From NCBI GenBank assembly GCA_964394565.1, contig CAYMYA010000014.1:1-26673 (forward strand): a stretch of DNA of 26,673 nt. Direction: 5' to 3'. Each line of letters opens with the position of its first letter. The first letter of the stretch is position 1. Below the pieces are notes generated by a model that saw nothing but the letters and a program-made list of their open reading frames with translations, searched no databases and was not told the origin of the DNA. Positions 6,224-12,899 of this stretch are shown one piece after another. The translations under genes and the position numbers were made by a program. This DNA comes from CAIKHN01 sp964394565 (lineage in GTDB: Bacteria > Patescibacteriota > Patescibacteriia > UBA9934).

Positions 6224-7228
6224 ATGGCGCATGGGAAGACGATCGGGGTGGTGGTGAGCGGCGGCTTAGGCGCTGCGCTTTTGTATGTGTTATTAGCACA
6301 CGAAGGGTTTGGGAATATTTTGGAGCACTTGCGTGCCTTTGGCATTTGGCCTTTCGTTGGATTCGTTGCGATATCTATGGCGAATTTTGTGTTGTATAGC
6401 GTGCGCTGGACCATGATTTTGCATCGTCAGGTCAAAGATCAGAAACATCGGCTTTCGTTGTGGCGCATGTATTGGCACCGGATGACCGGGTATGCAGTGG
6501 GGTATTTAACTCCACTAAACCAGGCGGGTGGTGAGCCTGTGCGCGTGGCGTTGCTGTGCGCGGATGGGGTGCCGAGCCAGAGTGCGGTGGCATCCGCAAC
6601 GCTCGATATTGCATTTGAGTTATGCTCGTACGTGGTGTTTATTGCGTTTGGTGTTGCGTTTGCACTGTTTGAGCATCAGGGCGGAACGGGGACACTGGTG
6701 ACAATGGCGGTTGGACTTGGTGTTGTATTCACGGCATTCCTTGCATTTTTTATTGCGCTGGCACGTGGAAAGGCTATGGCGCGTCCGTTGTTTCATAAAC
6801 TCAGGCTCGAAAAGATCAAGCGACTGCGTGGTGCGGAGCACTGGTTAGAAGCAACGGAAGATTTAATGCGCGGGTTCTTTTCGGAAGGAAAGCATCGTAT
6901 CGTCAGTATTGCGGCGCTTTCCATGGTTATGGTCGCGTTTCGTGTGGTCGAGACGTTTTACATTGCGTGGGGATTTGGTGTTTCATTAAATTTTGCACAA
7001 GCATTTTTGGTAAGCTCTTTGCCTGGGCTTGCGCTATTGCTCCCAGTTCCAGGAGGACTCGGTATTTTTGAAGGTGGCTTTGCTGCGGTATTTACTGCGC
7101 TCGCTGTCCCGATGAGCCCGATTGCATTCTCTCTCATTATTCGGTTGCGCGATGTGGTGTTTATTGCTTTTGGCGTGGTGCACATGTTGCGCACAGGTAC
7201 GACATGGGCACTGCAAAAGAAGTCATGA
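6224..7228 (+). CDS. LPG-synthase-type TM protein (UPF0104 family), flippase-like
   Basis: A 334-residue polytopic membrane protein of the lysylphosphatidylglycerol synthase TM-region family (UPF0104), with about eight hydrophobic helices. The family signature is at about residues 96-108: LTPLNQAGGEPVR, equivalent to LTP-x-QxGGEPVR. A second conserved glycine/proline segment is LLPVPGGLGIFEGG. Only the membrane flippase-like half is present. The aminoacyl-transferase domain of MprF is missing, as is usual for bare UPF0104 proteins, so lipid or isoprenoid-linked sugar translocation is a family-based guess. The ATG at 6224 fits family N-termini better than an in-frame ATG at 6176. The next gene follows at once. 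Confidence 0.88.
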   Translation: MAHGKTIGVVVSGGLGAALLYVLLAHEGFGNILEHLRAFGIWPFVGFVAISMANFVLYSVRWTMILHRQVKDQKHRLSLWRMYWHRMTGYAVGYLTPLNQAGGEPVRVALLCADGVPSQSAVASATLDIAFELCSYVVFIAFGVAFALFEHQGGTGTLVTMAVGLGVVFTAFLAFFIALARGKAMARPLFHKLRLEKIKRLRGAEHWLEATEDLMRGFFSEGKHRIVSIAALSMVMVAFRVVETFYIAWGFGVSLNFAQAFLVSSLPGLALLLPVPGGLGIFEGGFAAVFTALAVPMSPIAFSLIIRLRDVVFIAFGVVHMLRTGTTWALQKKS

Positions 7229-7229
7229 C

Positions 7230-8129
7230 ATGCCAACGCCACTTGAACAATCCGTATTTCGCATTCTCGCGTACATGGCGTATGCGACATTTCCATTGAC
7301 GGCATTTGAATTATGGAAATGGTGTGATGATGAACGCGCAACGTTGCACGACGTCCTGACGACGCTCGAGGAATCCGCATGGCTGCGAAAACATGGGATG
7401 CAGGGCGCGGGTGGATTTTGGGCTCTTGGCGATGCTGCCGCATGGCGACGGGAGCGTATTGCGCGCACAACGGACGCGCTACGCAAATCTCGTCGCGCGC
7501 AGCGGGTGACGTTTTGGGCATCGAGACTTCCATGGGTGCGGATGATTGCCGTGTGCAATTCGCTTGCATATGCATTTACGAATGAAGACAGCGATATTGA
7601 TCTTTTTGTCGTGACAAAAACTGGGCGATTATGGTCAACGCGATTCATTCTCACGGGGATATTATCGCTTCTGCGATTACGGCCGGGAGAGGTGGCGCGT
7701 GACCCGGTATGTTTGAGTTTTTTTGTGGACGAGGAGCACATTGATCTCGCACCGGTGAAAATTAGTGCAGAGGATCCATATTTGTGTATGTGGATTGCGA
7801 CGCTTGCCCCGGTGCTTGACCGGGATGACGTGATGACAAAATTACGCGCAACGAACCGATGGATTCGCCCGGCATTGCCACGTTGCCAAGGCGTGCAGCG
7901 CGCGTCGGCATATCGAGTGTCAGGGGGAATGACGGTGCCGAATGTTGGGATCCTTGAGCCGTTTGCGGAGCGCATTCAACGTTCGCGGTTTCCGCGGTCG
8001 CTTCGAGAAAACATGAATACCGATACGCGGATCGTGGTGACGAATGGCATGCTGAAGTTTCACGAGAATGATCGGCGCGAAGCGATTCGTGATGCACAAT
8101 TAGCCTTGTGTCGGGCTGCAGGGTTATGA
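7230..8129 (+). CDS. Nucleotidyltransferase-fold protein
   Basis: A 299-residue cytosolic protein. Residues 1 to about 70 resemble a winged helix (PLTAFELWKWCDD...LHDVLTTLEESAWLRKHG). A Pol-beta type nucleotidyltransferase core follows, with NSLAYAF at 110-116 and EDSDIDLFVV at 119-128. Asp122 and Asp124 would hold the metal ions. The usual GS helix start is NS here. The substrate is unknown and could be a sugar, protein or antibiotic-like acceptor. The gene begins one base after the flippase-gene stop and overlaps the next gene by ATGA, so all three genes form one operon. No SD is evident, so translation is probably by reinitiation. Confidence 0.78.
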   Translation: MPTPLEQSVFRILAYMAYATFPLTAFELWKWCDDERATLHDVLTTLEESAWLRKHGMQGAGGFWALGDAAAWRRERIARTTDALRKSRRAQRVTFWASRLPWVRMIAVCNSLAYAFTNEDSDIDLFVVTKTGRLWSTRFILTGILSLLRLRPGEVARDPVCLSFFVDEEHIDLAPVKISAEDPYLCMWIATLAPVLDRDDVMTKLRATNRWIRPALPRCQGVQRASAYRVSGGMTVPNVGILEPFAERIQRSRFPRSLRENMNTDTRIVVTNGMLKFHENDRREAIRDAQLALCRAAGL

Positions 8130-9445
8130 AAAAGCGCAACTGGATTACTGGAGCCGCCGCCGTAGCCGTGTTCATGTTGCCATGGCAAACACGCTGGATA
8201 TACGGCGCGGAACTGCTTACTGGCGCACATACAGAGTACGGAATGTTGAGTCTCTTTGTTGGAGAGGTTCTTCTCGCAATCGTCCTGATCCTTGCTGTTT
8301 CACTGCAATCGACCGTTGCGAAGGAACATCGGAACGCCCTATTTCTTGGTGCGCTGCTCTGCGGCGCCATGATCGTGTGCGCGGTATTTGCCGATCGGAG
8401 TGCGTTTTCGCTTCTCATGTCCACACACGTGCTCTTTGCATATGTACTTTTTGTCGTTGTCACCCTGAAGTATGTTTCCGTACGTACTGTGTGTTTGGCG
8501 TTTGTGTGCGGATTAATACTGCCAAGTATATTGGGATGTTTCCAAGTGTTTGCAAATGGATCCGGTGCAAATACGTGGCTCGGTCTTGCGGCACGACATG
8601 CGTCGCAATTGGGCGACGCGGTGTTTACTATTGACGGCGTACGAGTGCTTCGTGCGTACGGATCATTTTCGCATCCGAATGTGTTTGGTGGCTACCTTGG
8701 GGTCGGGCTCTTCGCATGGTGGTATGCGTTACCGATGCTGGAACAATGGTTTTCGAAAAAGAAGACGTTGCTGATTGGGGCATGCGGAACGGCGGTGTTG
8801 TTCGGTGTTTTGGTCTTGACTGGATCTCGGTCGGCGATGCTCGGGGTATTTCTCGGGCTCGTATTGACCACTGTCGTGCAAGTACTCCGATCGCCGCAGA
8901 AACGTATCCTGACTGTTCTGGGTATTGGGCTTTTTGTGAGCAGCGCATCGCTCGTCGCATCATTCACTCTTCCTGATCTTGCCGCAGAGCTCCGAGGCGG
9001 GGGAGTACATGAGGAGCGTTCCTTGTTGGAGCGTGTGGCGCTGTATGAAGATTTTGTGCCTTTTATTGGCGCAACGAATTGGCTCACGGGGCATGGAGTC
9101 GGATCATATGTGTTGTCCTACGCGGATTTCGATCCTGGGAAGCCCGCGTACAGCTATCAACCCATTCACAATGCGTTCCTATTGTTTTTCGCGGAAACCG
9201 GATTTGTGAGTACGGGAATACTTTTGTGGCTTTTGGTGATGATAGTACGAAAACTGCTTCGTCGCCTCCAACATCCGGGTGCGCGTTTGACACTTGGTAT
9301 GGGTGCCGTTGTGTTCATGATCGCGCTGTATGACCATTACCTGTGGTCTGCTTGGGCTGGGCTTGTGCTCGTTGCGCTGGTGCTCGGGCTCATAGTCCGC
9401 GCTGGGGAAGAGGGGGACTTGGCAGTCTCAGTCGGAGAGTGCTAA
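8126..9445 (+). CDS. O-antigen ligase/polymerase-like membrane protein (Wzy/WaaL family)
   Basis: A 439-residue protein with roughly ten or more TM helices. The O-antigen ligase family pattern is visible: VLTGSRSAMLGVFLG (helix with conserved Ser-Arg), a large outward loop (about 290-345), then PIHNAFLLFFAETGFVSTG, whose conserved His and Glu-x-Gly are typical of Wzy_C. Such enzymes polymerise or transfer lipid-linked glycans on the outer face of the membrane. Partnered with a flippase-like protein, this suggests surface glycan assembly. The start ATG overlaps the upstream TGA (ATGA). Its last codons form the right arm of the CIRCE-like operator of groES. Confidence 0.85.
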   Translation: MKKRNWITGAAAVAVFMLPWQTRWIYGAELLTGAHTEYGMLSLFVGEVLLAIVLILAVSLQSTVAKEHRNALFLGALLCGAMIVCAVFADRSAFSLLMSTHVLFAYVLFVVVTLKYVSVRTVCLAFVCGLILPSILGCFQVFANGSGANTWLGLAARHASQLGDAVFTIDGVRVLRAYGSFSHPNVFGGYLGVGLFAWWYALPMLEQWFSKKKTLLIGACGTAVLFGVLVLTGSRSAMLGVFLGLVLTTVVQVLRSPQKRILTVLGIGLFVSSASLVASFTLPDLAAELRGGGVHEERSLLERVALYEDFVPFIGATNWLTGHGVGSYVLSYADFDPGKPAYSYQPIHNAFLLFFAETGFVSTGILLWLLVMIVRKLLRRLQHPGARLTLGMGAVVFMIALYDHYLWSAWAGLVLVALVLGLIVRAGEEGDLAVSVGEC

Positions 9446-9448
9446 TAT
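9419..9448 (+). promoter_or_regulatory. CIRCE-like HrcA operator overlapping the groESL promoter
   Basis: TTGGCAGTC (9419-9427), nine bases, then GAGTGCTAA (9437-9445) matches CIRCE (TTAGCACTC-N9-GAGTGCTAA) perfectly in the right arm and at 7 of 9 positions in the left. It coincides with a promoter: -35 TTGGCA (9419-9424), an 18-base spacer, and extended -10 TG-C-TAATAT (9440-9448). HrcA bound here would cover both boxes. The element lies entirely at the 3' end of the O-antigen ligase-like gene, whose TAA stop is bases 9443-9445. Confidence 0.82.
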
Positions 9449-9474
9449 GCCAACACTTAACCCTTTGATGTGTT

Positions 9475-9777
9475 ATGAAACTAAAACCTTTGGGAAGTAA
9501 TCTCATTATTGAGTCCGCTCCAGAAGAAACCAAAACAGCATCTGGCATTTTGCTCCCAGATACTGCGAACAAAGAGCAACAAGACCGTGGAACGGTGATT
9601 GCTGTTGGCCCGGGAAAAGTGCTAGAGAATGGCACGCGGCAAGGGATCGATGTTGAAGTCGGGAATACGGTGATATTTAAAAAATGGGGGAAAGAAGAGA
9701 TAGAAATCGATGTTGACGGTGCAAAGAAGAAGTTTTTAATTGTGTCTGCCGATGATGTTATGGCGGTCATTGAATAA
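9475..9777 (+). CDS. groES: Co-chaperonin GroES
   Basis: A 100-residue GroES, the heptameric lid of the GroEL folding chamber. It opens with MKLKPLGSNLII. The mobile loop that contacts GroEL is near residues 18-32 (TKTASGILLPDT), and GTVIAVGPGK follows, as in the family. The length is normal. The ATG at 9475 lies about 20 bases after the predicted transcription start and has no SD. groEL follows immediately, giving the standard groESL operon under CIRCE control. Confidence 0.97.
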   Translation: MKLKPLGSNLIIESAPEETKTASGILLPDTANKEQQDRGTVIAVGPGKVLENGTRQGIDVEVGNTVIFKKWGKEEIEIDVDGAKKKFLIVSADDVMAVIE

Positions 9778-9785
9778 TGGATTGT

Positions 9786-11426
9786 ATGACAAAAATTATT
9801 ACGTTTAACGACGACGCACGCAGTAAGATTAAGACCGGGGTAGACAAGCTCGCGAACGCGGTGAAAGTGACGTTGGGACCAAAGGGGCGCAACGTCATTA
9901 TCGATCGCGGTTTTGGTTCGCCCATGGTGACGAAAGACGGTGTTTCTGTGGCGAAAGAGATCGAGCTTGCAGATAAATTGGAAAATCTTGGTGCAACGCT
10001 CGTGAAAGAAGCTGCAAGTAAAACGAATGATGTCGCTGGTGACGGCACCACCACCGCGACCGTTCTCGCGCAGTCGATTATTGAGCAGGGATTGCGCGCG
10101 GTGAGTGTTGGGGGAGACGTACAGGCGTTGCGAAAGGGCATTGAGCACGGGGTGCAGATTCTCGTCGACGACATTGCACGCATCGCTACGCCAGTCAAAG
10201 GCACGCCAAGCGCGATTCAGCAGGTCGCGTCTATTTCTGCGAATGATCCTGAAATTGGAAAAATGATTGCGGAAGCGATGGAAAAGGTTTCCGAAAACGG
10301 TGTGATTACCGTGGAAGAAGGTAATGCCTTTGGTATTGAGGTCGACGTGGTAGAGGGAATGCAGTTCGACAAGGGATACGTGTCGCATTACATGGTGACG
10401 AATGCTGAGCGCATGGAAACGGAGTATTCGGATGTTCCAGTTCTCGTGACTGATGCAAAAATTTCCTCGATTCAGGAAATTCTCCCGTTACTTGAAGAGC
10501 TTGCGCGATCAGGTAAGAAGGAGCTGGTGATTATCGCGGAAGATGTCGAGGGCGATGCGCTCGCGACGTTGATCCTCAATAAGTTGCGCGGCATGTTTAG
10601 TGTGTTGGCCGTGAAAGCGCCAGCGTATGGCGATCGCAGGAAGGCGATGCTTGAAGATATTGCGGTGGTGACGGGCGCAACGCTCGTGACCGCGGAAAAG
10701 GGCATGAAGCTCGACGCCACAAAGCTGACGGATCTCGGCCGTGCACGCCGCATTGTTTCCACCAAGGATACGACGACGATTGTGGAAGGTTCTGGTGATA
10801 AAGCGGCTATTGCAGCCCGCGTCGGTCAATTGAAGGCGCAGTTGGAACAGGCGGATTCGGATTTCGATAAGGAAAAACTCCGTGAACGCATGGCGAAGCT
10901 TGCTGGCGGTGTTGCGGTGATTCGTGTTGGTGCAGCAAGCGAAGTGGAGATGAAAGAAAAGAAACATCGCATTGAAGACGCCGTTGCTGCAACAAAAGCG
11001 GCGATTGAGGAAGGAATCGTTCCAGGGGGTGGCGTTGCGTTGTTGCGCGCATCGGAAAAGCTGGAAGAAAAGATTAGTGTAAGTGAAGGATTTGAGAAGA
11101 TTGGGTTGCAAATTCTTTCCGCAGCAATTAAAGCACCACTCTGGCAGATTGCGGAGAATGCGGGGGAGAAAGGGGACGTGATTGTGCGTAATGTGTTGAA
11201 AGCTAAGGGAAACCAAGGTTGGGATGCCACGAGCCACGATGCCGAAGTAATGATCGACATGATCGCGGCCGGTATCGTCGATCCGGCGAAGGTGACCCGT
11301 TCTGCACTACAAAACGCGGCATCCGTTGCGGTGATGATTCTCACGACGGAAGCTGCAATTACTGAAGCGCCAAAAGAAACAAAAGAATCCCCAATGCCCG
11401 GCGGGGGCATGGGAGATATGTACTAG
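9786..11426 (+). CDS. groEL: Chaperonin GroEL
   Basis: A 546-residue GroEL, the ATP-driven double-ring folding chamber. Visible landmarks are KVTLGPKGRNVI near residue 30, the nucleotide-binding AGDGTTTATVLAQ with the catalytic Asp of GDGTT, VVEGMQFDKGY in the hinge/apical region, and EEGIVPGGGVALLRA in the second equatorial half. The C-terminus ends PGGGMGDMY, so the long GGM tail of E. coli GroEL is short here. The ATG at 9786 (MTKIITFN) matches family N-termini. An in-frame ATG at 9777, overlapping the groES stop, would add three residues. No SD is present. Confidence 0.97.
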   Translation: MTKIITFNDDARSKIKTGVDKLANAVKVTLGPKGRNVIIDRGFGSPMVTKDGVSVAKEIELADKLENLGATLVKEAASKTNDVAGDGTTTATVLAQSIIEQGLRAVSVGGDVQALRKGIEHGVQILVDDIARIATPVKGTPSAIQQVASISANDPEIGKMIAEAMEKVSENGVITVEEGNAFGIEVDVVEGMQFDKGYVSHYMVTNAERMETEYSDVPVLVTDAKISSIQEILPLLEELARSGKKELVIIAEDVEGDALATLILNKLRGMFSVLAVKAPAYGDRRKAMLEDIAVVTGATLVTAEKGMKLDATKLTDLGRARRIVSTKDTTTIVEGSGDKAAIAARVGQLKAQLEQADSDFDKEKLRERMAKLAGGVAVIRVGAASEVEMKEKKHRIEDAVAATKAAIEEGIVPGGGVALLRASEKLEEKISVSEGFEKIGLQILSAAIKAPLWQIAENAGEKGDVIVRNVLKAKGNQGWDATSHDAEVMIDMIAAGIVDPAKVTRSALQNAASVAVMILTTEAAITEAPKETKESPMPGGGMGDMY

Positions 11427-11440
11427 AATATTATTCAGAG

Positions 11441-11465
11441 GCGGGGCTCCCATGCCCCGCTTTTG
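11441..11465 (+). terminator. Rho-independent terminator of groESL
   Basis: gcggggc (11441-11447) and gccccgc (11454-11460) form a 7-bp GC stem around tcccat, followed by TTTTG. It begins 14 bases after the groEL stop. Confidence 0.9.
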
Positions 11466-11504
11466 TAATAAAGAAATCGTCATTTCGCTGCGCTCGCCAT
11501 GTGA

Positions 11505-11568
11505 GTGAAACTAAGCTTCCTCTAAACTTAGTTTGCATGAAACTTAGTTTACGCAAAGCTTAGTTTGA
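11505..11568. repeat. Four 16-bp units with an AAACTTAGTTT core
   Basis: Three direct units share CTTAGTTT at 11527, 11543 and 11559, exactly 16 bases apart. A fourth unit in opposite orientation (AAACTAAGCTT, core at 11508) precedes them. The AAACTTAGTTT core is almost self-complementary. The array lies between the groESL terminator and the minus-strand cassette island. It could be a protein-binding array or a nested RNA hairpin. It is too short for CRISPR. Confidence 0.7.
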
Positions 11569-11577
11569 AAGAAATCT

Positions 11578-11648
11578 CTTAAAACGCGAACGAGTCGGCT
11601 CCCGGGGGAGTCGACTCGTCGTGGTAGGCCGCCGTCGTGCGGCCTACC
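11578..11648 (-). terminator. Shared 3' cassette end, copy 1: stop codon plus terminator hairpin
   Basis: On the minus strand this carries the TAG stop of the first cassette gene and a long GC hairpin (gagtcg...cgactc with a ctccc/gggag inner stem), followed by a short T run (gttttaag). The same 69-71 base segment recurs at 12185-12253 with only one substitution and a two-base indel. It is the constant 3' flank of both cassettes. Confidence 0.75.
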
Positions 11649-11829
11649 AGATGGCGTTGCTGGTGTCGGCAGCGCCGGTCGTTGGGGGGCTGGGCACTGC
11701 TTCCCCCTGGTTGTTGGCTCGCGCGATCCAGATCAGCCCCGCGAGCATGGCGCTCGCGGCCAGGATCATCAAGCCGATACCCTGCCAGGTGGCCAGGGCG
11801 CTCTTGCTGGGGATGGGTCGGATCTTCAT
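11644..11829 (-). CDS. Cassette gene A: 61-residue single-TM protein
   Basis: A small membrane protein with a basic N-terminus (MKIRPIPSKS), one TM helix at about residues 16-36 (GIGLMILAASAMLAGLIWIA) and a short polar, Pro-rich tail outside the membrane. No family is recognised. The ATG at 11829 is chosen because GGAG lies five bases upstream on the minus strand. A longer in-frame reading to 11895 would run back through the promoter. Codon use is GC-rich, unlike groEL next to it. The promoter and leader upstream and the stop/terminator downstream are near-identical to those of cassette gene B. Its role is unknown; a membrane anchor, small toxin or regulator are all possible. Confidence 0.62.
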   Translation of the reverse strand: MKIRPIPSKSALATWQGIGLMILAASAMLAGLIWIARANNQGEAVPSPPTTGAADTSNAIW

Positions 11830-11866
11830 GCTGACTCCGTGGCCGGGGGAGTGTGTGGCCGGTGAG

Positions 11867-11895
11867 AATGTAGCAACTTTTCGCGAAAACGTCAA
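11867..11895 (-). promoter_or_regulatory. Cassette promoter, copy 1, with palindrome in the spacer
   Basis: On the minus strand: -35 TTGACG (11895-11890), a 17-base spacer, and extended -10 TG-C-TACATT (-10 at 11872-11867). The first 12 spacer bases are the perfect palindrome TTTTCGCGAAAA (11878-11889), placed where a repressor would block polymerase. Identical boxes recur at 12022-12050 and 12780-12808. The leader then runs about 35 bases to cassette gene A. Confidence 0.78.
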
Positions 11896-11906
11896 AGATT
11901 AGCGGA

Positions 11907-12006
11907 NNNNNNNNNNNNNNNNNNNNNNNNNNNNNNNNNNNNNNNNNNNNNNNNNNNNNNNNNNNNNNNNNNNNNNNNNNNNNNNNNNNNNNNNNNNNNN
12001 NNNNNN
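11907..12006. other. 100-N scaffold gap
   Basis: Exactly 100 N, the usual placeholder for a gap of unknown size. The 55 bases before it (11852-11906) are identical to the 55 bases after it (12007-12061). The gap may therefore be an assembly overlap rather than missing sequence. No gene is called from 11830 to 12248. That stretch holds the two promoter copies, the gap and a short AT-richer spacer (about 12101-12184) with an aaggc/gcctt hairpin. Confidence 0.98.
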
Positions 12007-12100
12007 TGTGTGGCCGGTGAGAATGTAGCAACTTTTCGCGAAAACGTCAAAGATTAGCGGATTTTTTTGGAGAAAACGGTTGACGATTCGCGTGGATGGG
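12007..12100. repeat. 94-bp direct repeat, left copy, with cassette promoter
   Basis: This copy matches 12765-12858 base for base apart from a few substitutions, mostly in a 7-base patch (ttttttt here, gttctgt there). It contains the minus-strand promoter boxes (12022-12050) with the TTTTCGCGAAAA palindrome (12033-12044) and, further right, a ggttgacgattcgcg segment. The first 55 bases duplicate 11852-11906 across the gap. Confidence 0.85.
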
Positions 12101-12184
12101 GCACGCGAACCTGAGTTTGTTTAAAGCTAAATTTTGCAAGGCGAAGCCTTTAGGAGGTTTGGTGTGGGAAGTAGGAAAATATCC

Positions 12185-12253
12185 CTTAAAACGCGAACGA
12201 GTCGGCTCCCGGGGGAGTCGACTCGTCGTGGTAGTCCGCCGTTGCGGCCTACC
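12185..12253 (-). terminator. Shared 3' cassette end, copy 2: stop codon plus terminator hairpin
   Basis: This is the second copy of the constant 3' flank. It contains the TAG stop of cassette gene B (12251-12249) and the same GC-rich hairpin and T run as copy 1. Such near-identity beside unrelated ORFs suggests recent duplication or exchange by recombination. Confidence 0.75.
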
Positions 12254-12740
12254 GGGTCTCTTGGGCGATGACCGCCCTGTCGCCCTTCCAGAGGGCGTCC
12301 CACGCCAGCGTCTCGCCGGCGAACTTGGTGCGGGAACAGATCCCGTCGGTGCGGTTCATGTTGTCGCACCGAACCGTGTTGATCCGGATCAAGTCCATGT
12401 TCCACGCGATCATTTGCATCCGGCTCACCCCGTAGAGCCGGCCCACGTCGCCCAGGTCCTGACCGTCCTTGACGACGGCGAGCAACTCGCCCGTCGCCGT
12501 GGCGGCCTGGGGCTCCGTCGCGGAGATCGGCTTGTCGCCGCCGACGAGGCTCGTGATGAGCCACCAGAGGACGGTGGCCGTCGTGTAGATGACCATGAAG
12601 GTGGCGAGGAATCCTCGCCAGGTGAAGCGACCCCATCGCTTGGTGAAGTCGCGATCCTCATCGTGAGCGGTGCTCGGGGTGACGCTCCGGATGGCGGTGT
12701 TGTCGTTCCCGAGGACGGCGGGGAGTTCGGTCTTGGGCAT
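12249..12740 (-). CDS. Cassette gene B: membrane-anchored protein with a LysM-like segment
   Basis: A 163-residue GC-rich protein. A polar cytoplasmic N-terminus is followed by a TM anchor at about residues 43-67 and an outward domain. Residues 89-121 (VVKDGQDLGDVGRLYGVS, then IAWN) resemble a LysM fold, with the G-x-x-L-x-x-V...YGVS...N pattern of peptidoglycan-binding repeats. This is a weak, by-eye call. Two cysteines (125 and 135) could form a disulfide. The ATG at 12740 has GGAG six bases upstream. Promoter, leader and terminator match those of cassette gene A, but the protein itself is not similar. The plus strand is also open here, but its translation is an Arg/Gly/Asp-rich shadow. Confidence 0.65.
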   Translation of the reverse strand: MPKTELPAVLGNDNTAIRSVTPSTAHDEDRDFTKRWGRFTWRGFLATFMVIYTTATVLWWLITSLVGGDKPISATEPQAATATGELLAVVKDGQDLGDVGRLYGVSRMQMIAWNMDLIRINTVRCDNMNRTDGICSRTKFAGETLAWDALWKGDRAVIAQETR

Positions 12741-12764
12741 TCGGGTCTCCGAGGGCCGAGGGAG

Positions 12765-12858
12765 TGTTTGGCCGGTTAGAATGTAGCAACTTTTCGCGAA
12801 AACGTCAAAGATTAGCGGAGTTCTGTGGAGAAAACGGTTGACGATTCGCGTGGATGGG
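12765..12858. repeat. 94-bp direct repeat, right copy
   Basis: This is the partner of 12007-12100, 758 bases away. It carries minus-strand TTGACG (12808-12803), the TTTTCGCGAAAA palindrome (12791-12802) and extended -10 TACATT (12785-12780) driving cassette gene B. The two copies bracket the gene B cassette. Recombination between them would delete or amplify it. Confidence 0.85.
12780..12808 (-). promoter_or_regulatory. Cassette promoter, copy 3, driving cassette gene B
   Basis: The -35, the 17-base spacer with the palindrome, and the -10 are identical to copy 1. Two substitutions in the shared 55-base block fall in the leader (tttgg and ttaga versus gtgg and tgaga on the plus strand). The leader runs about 35 bases to the gene B start. 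Confidence 0.75.
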
Positions 12859-12865
12859 CGCAGTT

Positions 12866-12879
12866 TGCTATCGTATAGT
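12866..12879 (+). promoter_or_regulatory. Candidate -10 region for the next plus-strand gene
   Basis: TATAGT (12874-12879) is a 5-of-6 match to the -10 consensus. An overlapping alternative is TG-C-TATCGT (12866-12874). Transcription would start near 12886, 14 bases before the ATG at 12900. No clear -35 box is seen at the right distance. This promoter and the cassette promoter point away from each other. Confidence 0.45.
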
Positions 12880-12899
12880 CAATCCTTTAATACTTTCCT

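Noticed and set aside
5268..6299. Long minus-strand ORF of 343 codons over the GC-rich gene
   Set aside because: The translation is Arg/Ser/Pro-rich shadow sequence and it runs across two terminators. The plus-strand frame has a proper SD, start and terminator.
10509..11237. Minus-strand ORFs inside groEL
   Set aside because: These are shadows of a strongly conserved chaperonin gene and have low-complexity His/Arg/Asn composition.
11505..11568. CRISPR array
   Set aside because: The repeat units are 16 bases and contiguous, with no spacers of 25-45 bases and no cas genes.
11644..11895. Longer 83-residue version of cassette gene A
   Set aside because: The extra N-terminus would be encoded by the promoter and leader, which are conserved with cassette B. 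The SD fits the ATG at 11829.
12096..12779. Plus-strand ORF of 227 codons over cassette gene B
   Set aside because: It is a GC-rich antisense shadow, rich in Arg, Gly and Asp, and runs through the shared terminator and the gene B leader. The minus strand has promoter, SD, TM helix and terminator in order.
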